Assembly (NCBI GenBank): GCA_020434085.1
Contig: JAGRBM010000124.1
Location: forward strand, 1 to 7,911
DNA length: 7,911 bases
Direction of reading: 5' to 3'
Source: Chrysiogenia bacterium
GTDB taxonomy: Bacteria; JAGRBM01
Part shown: positions 4,602 through 7,911 of the stretch, piece by piece
How positions within the stretch are numbered: position 1 is the stretch's first letter
Layout of the letters: each line of letters begins with the position of its first letter
Translations under genes and position numbers: made by a program
The notes under the pieces: model-generated
Told to the model about the DNA's origin: nothing
Seen by the model: the letters and a program-made list of their open reading frames with translations, nothing else
The model's database searches: none

Positions 4602-5207
4602 GTGGTCGCACCACAGCCACAACAAAGCTTGATCGCCCGGCGCAAGGCTGAGCTGCGCGGGCGTATGCTTGAGCGGCGCTCCCACCTCTCGGACGAGACC
4701 ATTGTCGCCAACGGCAAGGCGGCGGCCGGGCGGGTGCTCTCTCACCCTGAATTCGAGGCCGCCCCCATGGTGGCTGCCTTCGTGAGCTTCGGCAGCGAAA
4801 TCGACACTTCGCACCTGCTGCGGGAAATCCTCGCCGGCAAGGGCCGGGTGGCGCTTCCCCGGGTGCGCGCGGGCGCAATGGCCTTTCACGAGGTCACCGA
4901 CCTGGCGCAGCTCAACCCCGGCACGCTCTCGATACTCGAACCCCCGGCCGAGGCGCCGACCCTTTCGAGCGAGCAGCTCGACTTCGTGGTCACCCCCGGC
5001 GTGGCCTTCGACGGGGACGGCAACCGGCTGGGCTATGGAAAAGGATATTACGACCGCGCGCTCTCGGGCCTTCGCCCGGGCGTTCTCGCGGTCGGTTTTT
5101 GTCACGACTTTCAACTGGTGGAGGAGGTGCCCGTCGACGAGCGGGACGTTCCCCTGCGGGAACTCATCACTGAGGCGCGCCACCTTCACTGCACGAAGAG
5201 CAACTGA
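4602..5207 (+). CDS. fau: 5-formyltetrahydrofolate cyclo-ligase
   Basis: A 201-residue enzyme of the 5-FCL (MTHFS, YgfA) family. It uses ATP to convert 5-formyltetrahydrofolate to 5,10-methenyltetrahydrofolate, returning a storage or inhibitory folate to the one-carbon pool in the cytoplasm. Visible signatures: the N-terminal basic helix RRKAELRGRMLERR (13-26), VAAFVSFGSEIDT (58-69), VALPRV (83-88), TPGVAFD (131-137) and the ATP-binding signature RLGYGKGYYDR (142-152). Length matches the family (about 180-210). The start is GTG 4602, with GAGGGGGG 4591-4598 just upstream; the next ATG (M22) would remove the conserved N-terminal helix. It follows the 6S locus, as ygfA does in enterobacteria, and its stop overlaps the ribosome binding site region of rny, so both are probably on one transcript. 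Confidence 0.93.
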   Translation: MVAPQPQQSLIARRKAELRGRMLERRSHLSDETIVANGKAAAGRVLSHPEFEAAPMVAAFVSFGSEIDTSHLLREILAGKGRVALPRVRAGAMAFHEVTDLAQLNPGTLSILEPPAEAPTLSSEQLDFVVTPGVAFDGDGNRLGYGKGYYDRALSGLRPGVLAVGFCHDFQLVEEVPVDERDVPLRELITEARHLHCTKSN

Positions 5208-5224
5208 GGAGAGAAACGAAACCA

Positions 5225-6814
5225 ATGGATACGAACGCAATCATTTTTCTGGTCGGAGGTCTTGCCGGGGGGCTGGGCCTGGGTGCGGCGCTGTTCTTGA
5301 AGCGCAGCAAAAATGCACTGAAAGAGGCCGAACGGCAGGCCGAGGAGCTTCTTGACGAAGCGCAGGAGAAGGCCCGCCGAATCGCCCGCAATGCGGACAA
5401 GAAGGCCGCGCAGATCCGCAAGGATGCCCTGCGCCAGAGCGAGGAAGAGGCCGAGGATCGCCTCAAGGAAATCGCCGCCAAGGAGCAGAGCCTCAAGGCG
5501 CGCGTGAAGAACATCGAGGATCGAAGCAAAGAGGTCGATCAGACCGCCGCCGAGATCGAAAAGCGCGCCGAGCGCATCGAGACCGAGCGCGAGCGTCGCG
5601 AGCGCGAGATCGAGGAGATGCGCGACCGCGTCACCCAGCAGGAGACGAGCTGGAACGAACTGGTGGCCCGCGCGCGCGACCAGCTCGAGCGTGCCGCCGG
5701 CCTCTCGGCCGAGGACGCCAAGGTCGAGCTGATCAAGAATATCGAGAACGATGCCAAGCTCGAAGCCGCCCGCATGTGCAAGCAGATCGAGGACGAGGCC
5801 AAGGAAAAGGCCGAGATGCAGGCCAAGAAGATCATGGCCACGGCGATCCAGCGCTGGGCCGGTGATTTTACCGTCGAGCGCGCGGTCAGCGTCATCCAGA
5901 TTCCCAGCGACGACATCAAGGGCAAGATCATCGGCCGCGAGGGGCGCAACATCCGCGCCCTGCAGGCCGCCACGGGCATGGACTTCATCATCGACGACAC
6001 GCCCGAGACCATCGTGATCAGCGGCTTCAACCCGCTGCGCCGGGAGATTGCGCGCGTTTCGCTCCTTCGCCTGATCGAGGACGGACGCATCCATCCCGCG
6101 CGCATCGAGGAAATCGTGGGCAAGGTCGAAAAAGAAGTGGCCCGCGAGATCAAGACCGTCGGCGAGCAGGCCGCCATGGACGTGGGCATCCAGGACATCC
6201 ACCCGGAGATCCTCAAGCTCATCGGCACGTTGAAGTATCGCTACTCGTTTGCCCAGAACAACCTGGTTCACTCGCTTGAGTGCGCCTACTTCGAGTCCAT
6301 CATGGCCGACGAGCTGGGTCTGGATCGCATGAAGGCCCGCCGCTGCGGTCTTCTTCACGACATCGGCAAGGCCGTCGACCACGAAGTCGAAGGCCCGCAC
6401 GCCTACATCGGCGGCGACCTGGCCCGCAAGTACGGTGAGAAGAACGACGTCGTGGTCGCCGTTGCCGGTCACCACGAGGACGATCCGCCATCGCTGTGGG
6501 CCGCGCTCACGCAGGCGGCCGACGCCCTCTCGGCGGCGCGCCCTGGCGTTCGTCGCGAGATGTTCGAGAACTACGTGAAGCGTCTTGAGGATCTCGAGCG
6601 CATCGCCAACGCCTTCCCCGGCGTGGAACAGACCTACGCCATCCAGGCCGGTCGCGAGCTGCGCGTCATCGTCAGCAACGACAAGCTCAGCGACGATGCC
6701 GCCTACATGCTCTCGAAGGACATTGCCCGCAAGATCGAGCAGGACATGACCTATCCGGGACAGATCAAGGTGACGGTGCTGCGCGAGACCCGTGCGGTGG
6801 ATTTCGCCCGCTGA
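5225..6814 (+). CDS. rny: Ribonuclease Y
   Basis: A 529-residue protein with the full RNase Y architecture, close to the usual length (about 520). This membrane-bound endoribonuclease starts decay and processing of many mRNAs. An N-terminal membrane helix (about 5-26, Gly-rich) is followed by a long charged coiled coil (about 30-205). Next is a KH RNA-binding domain with GREG as the GxxG loop (237-240) in IPSDDIKGKIIGREGRNI. The HD phosphohydrolase domain follows: H349 in NNLVHSLE, the LLHDIGKA motif (H378, D379), H416-H417 and D433 in AADALSAARPG. All expected metal ligands appear present. ATG 5225 is preceded by AGGAG at 5207-5211, a rather long 13 nt spacing. It begins 17 nt after the fau stop. 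A strong terminator hairpin sits after the stop, before ymdB. Confidence 0.97.
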   Translation: MDTNAIIFLVGGLAGGLGLGAALFLKRSKNALKEAERQAEELLDEAQEKARRIARNADKKAAQIRKDALRQSEEEAEDRLKEIAAKEQSLKARVKNIEDRSKEVDQTAAEIEKRAERIETERERREREIEEMRDRVTQQETSWNELVARARDQLERAAGLSAEDAKVELIKNIENDAKLEAARMCKQIEDEAKEKAEMQAKKIMATAIQRWAGDFTVERAVSVIQIPSDDIKGKIIGREGRNIRALQAATGMDFIIDDTPETIVISGFNPLRREIARVSLLRLIEDGRIHPARIEEIVGKVEKEVAREIKTVGEQAAMDVGIQDIHPEILKLIGTLKYRYSFAQNNLVHSLECAYFESIMADELGLDRMKARRCGLLHDIGKAVDHEVEGPHAYIGGDLARKYGEKNDVVVAVAGHHEDDPPSLWAALTQAADALSAARPGVRREMFENYVKRLEDLERIANAFPGVEQTYAIQAGRELRVIVSNDKLSDDAAYMLSKDIARKIEQDMTYPGQIKVTVLRETRAVDFAR

Positions 6815-6843
6815 TCGCAAAGCGGTATACGTAAGAACACGGG

Positions 6844-6885
6844 CGGGCCGGGGCGCATCCAGCAAGGTGCCCCCGGCCCGGTTTT
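6844..6885 (+). terminator. Intrinsic terminator between rny and ymdB
   Basis: CGGGCCGGGG (6844-6853) pairs perfectly with CCCCGGCCCG (6871-6880). Beyond bulged C6854, GCA/TGC (6855-6857/6868-6870) adds 3 bp around the loop. GTTTTG follows, a short T-run. The stem is very stable but the tail is weak, so it may be a partial terminator or a 3'-end stabiliser that sets the rny to ymdB ratio. Confidence 0.7.
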
Positions 6886-6910
6886 GCAGGGGAACTGAGA
6901 GGAAGTCATC

Positions 6911-7696
6911 GTGAAGCTCCTGTTTGTTGGAGACATTGTCGGAAAACCCGGACGCCGCGCACTGCGCGATCTGTTGCCCGGTGTGATCCGCGACCGCCAG
7001 GTGGACATCACCGTGGTGAACTGCGAGAACGCCTCCTCGGGCCACGGCCTCACGCGCGAGCACTACCACGAGCTCCTCGATTCGGGCGCCGACCTGCTCA
7101 CCAGCGGCAACCACATCTGGGACATGAAGGAAATCTTCGACTACATCGACGGCGCCGAGCTGCTACTGCGTCCGATCAACTACCCCGACGTGCCCGGCCG
7201 CGGCACGGCCATTGTGCAGAGCCCCGGCGGCACCAAGCTCGGCGTGGCCAATGTGATGGGCACGGTGTTCATGGGCATCTCGCTGGAATCCCCGTGGAAG
7301 GCCATCGACGCCGCCGTGGAAGAACTGCGCCAGGAAACCAACTGCATCCTCGTCGACGTGCACGCCGAGGCCAGCAGTGAAAAACAGGCCATGGGCCACT
7401 ACCTCGACGGGCGTGTTTCTTTCGTCGTGGGAACCCATACCCACGTGCAGACCGCCGACGAGCGCGTGCTGCCCGGCGGCACCGCCTACCTCACCGACGC
7501 CGGCATGACCGGCCCCTACGACTCGGTCATCGGCATGAAGAAGGAAGCCTCGCTCCGGCGCTTCCTGACCGGTATGCCCAGTCGCTACGAGTGCGCCAAG
7601 AACGACGTGCGCCTTTGCGGCGCCATCGTCGATATCGATGAAGAAACCGGCAAGGCCCGGGGCATCGAGCGCATCAACATCCCGCTTCCCGCCTGA
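6911..7696 (+). CDS. ymdB: YmdB-family metallophosphoesterase (cyclic nucleotide phosphodiesterase)
   Basis: A 261-residue member of the YmdB/TIGR00282 calcineurin-like phosphoesterases. Bacillus YmdB hydrolyses cyclic nucleotides and influences biofilm and motility decisions; related proteins act on 2',3'-cyclic nucleotides. The dinuclear metal site is complete: D8 in VGDIVGKPG, E39-N40 in NCENASSGHG, N67-H68 in SGNHIWD, H151 in VDVHAEASSEK, and H176 and H178 in GTHTHVQT. Length fits the family (about 260). It has no signal or membrane segment, so it is cytoplasmic. Start GTG 6911 has GAGGA at 6899-6903, 7 nt upstream. It commonly lies next to rny, suggesting a shared role in RNA turnover, but here a terminator-like hairpin separates the two. 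Confidence 0.95.
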   Translation: MKLLFVGDIVGKPGRRALRDLLPGVIRDRQVDITVVNCENASSGHGLTREHYHELLDSGADLLTSGNHIWDMKEIFDYIDGAELLLRPINYPDVPGRGTAIVQSPGGTKLGVANVMGTVFMGISLESPWKAIDAAVEELRQETNCILVDVHAEASSEKQAMGHYLDGRVSFVVGTHTHVQTADERVLPGGTAYLTDAGMTGPYDSVIGMKKEASLRRFLTGMPSRYECAKNDVRLCGAIVDIDEETGKARGIERINIPLPA

Positions 7697-7700
7697 GTGC

Positions 7701-7718
7701 GACCGGGTTGCACCGGTC
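7701..7718 (+). other. Short hairpin after ymdB
   Basis: GACCGG (7701-7706) pairs with CCGGTC (7713-7718) around GTTGCA, starting 4 nt after the ymdB stop. No T-run follows, so it is not a convincing intrinsic terminator. It may mark the transcript end or be chance. Confidence 0.3.
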
Positions 7719-7765
7719 CTGAGTGCTGTTCACACTTGTCCCATCCTTTGCGGGGAGGGACGCGC

Positions 7766-7911
7766 GTGGACTTTCTCTATCCGCCCGCCGAACGGCGCGG
7801 GCGCTACATTCAACTCACCAGCTATGACAAGGGGCCGCTGCCCTGGATGCCGGGAATACTCGCGGACTGGTCGCGCAAGTGCGTGGTACTGCGTCCGGGC
7901 CAGACGCACGA
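7766..7911 (+). CDS. N-terminal 48 codons of an unrecognised protein (3' truncated by the window)
   Basis: GTG at 7766 is preceded by GGAGG (7754-7758) with 7 nt spacing, a strong start. The frame stays open to the window edge and begins MDFLYPPAERRGRYIQLTSY, followed by DKGPLPWMPGILADW. There is no signal peptide or membrane segment; the segment is mixed charged and aromatic. I do not recognise the family from this portion. The gene starts 69 nt after the ymdB stop on the same strand and may belong to the same operon. An in-frame TTG at 7748 is an alternative start but has no comparable ribosome binding site. Confidence 0.7.
   Translation, partial: MDFLYPPAERRGRYIQLTSYDKGPLPWMPGILADWSRKCVVLRPGQTH

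Noticed and set aside
4147-5240. Overlapping minus-strand frames of 243 codons each across the leader, small ORF and fau
   Set aside because: Antisense to fau and to structured non-coding DNA; Arg/Pro/Ala-rich composition typical of shadow frames.
5186-7114. Long minus-strand open frame (642 codons) opposite rny and the start of ymdB
   Set aside because: It is antisense to two clear genes and rich in Leu, Val, Asp and His, as expected from mirrored GC-rich codons. No family motif or start signal was seen.
1-7911. tRNA, rRNA, CRISPR array, insertion sequence or defence system
   Set aside because: No tRNA-like cloverleaf, regular spaced repeats, transposase motif or foreign-looking composition was seen. 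The window is mainly core housekeeping genes.

Overview
This window comes from the chromosome of a GC-rich Gram-negative bacterium. The gene order zapB-like, zapA, 6S RNA, 5-formyltetrahydrofolate cyclo-ligase, RNase Y, YmdB is what I would expect of the former Deltaproteobacteria (Myxococcota, Desulfobacterota, Bdellovibrionota and relatives). In gammaproteobacteria zapA, ssrS and ygfA also sit together, but without rny. The lineage is inferred from gene order and composition, not from a search.

Layout. The tail of an unrecognised plus-strand gene (1-132) is followed by a degenerate REP-like palindrome and a strong bidirectional terminator. Two minus-strand genes come next: an ABC1/UbiB-family kinase-like protein (330-1700) and, upstream of it in transcription order, a secreted protein resembling glycoside hydrolase family 18 (1810-2925). 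From about 2926 onward everything reads on the plus strand. A 73-residue coiled-coil protein overlaps zapA by 8 bases. A gene-free stretch of about 650 bases follows. It holds a promoter, a 6S RNA candidate of about 247 nt with a chain of 3' hairpins, a terminator with a UUCG loop, a second promoter and a structured leader. After that come a 75-residue membrane-anchored hypothetical protein, a second structured spacer, fau, rny, an intergenic terminator hairpin and ymdB. The window ends in the first 48 codons of an unrecognised gene with a strong ribosome binding site.

How the parts fit. The plus-strand block combines cell-division accessory factors (ZapA and a ZapB-like coil), a global RNA regulator of RNA polymerase (6S), a one-carbon metabolism repair enzyme (Fau), the membrane-bound endoribonuclease that starts mRNA decay (RNase Y) and the phosphodiesterase YmdB that commonly accompanies it. 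This is largely core housekeeping DNA. I see no mobile element, CRISPR array, tRNA or defence system. The more novel material is non-coding: the 6S locus with its extra 3' hairpins, a leader with two mutually exclusive folds before the small membrane ORF, and a hairpin that could hide the ribosome binding site of the zapB-like gene.
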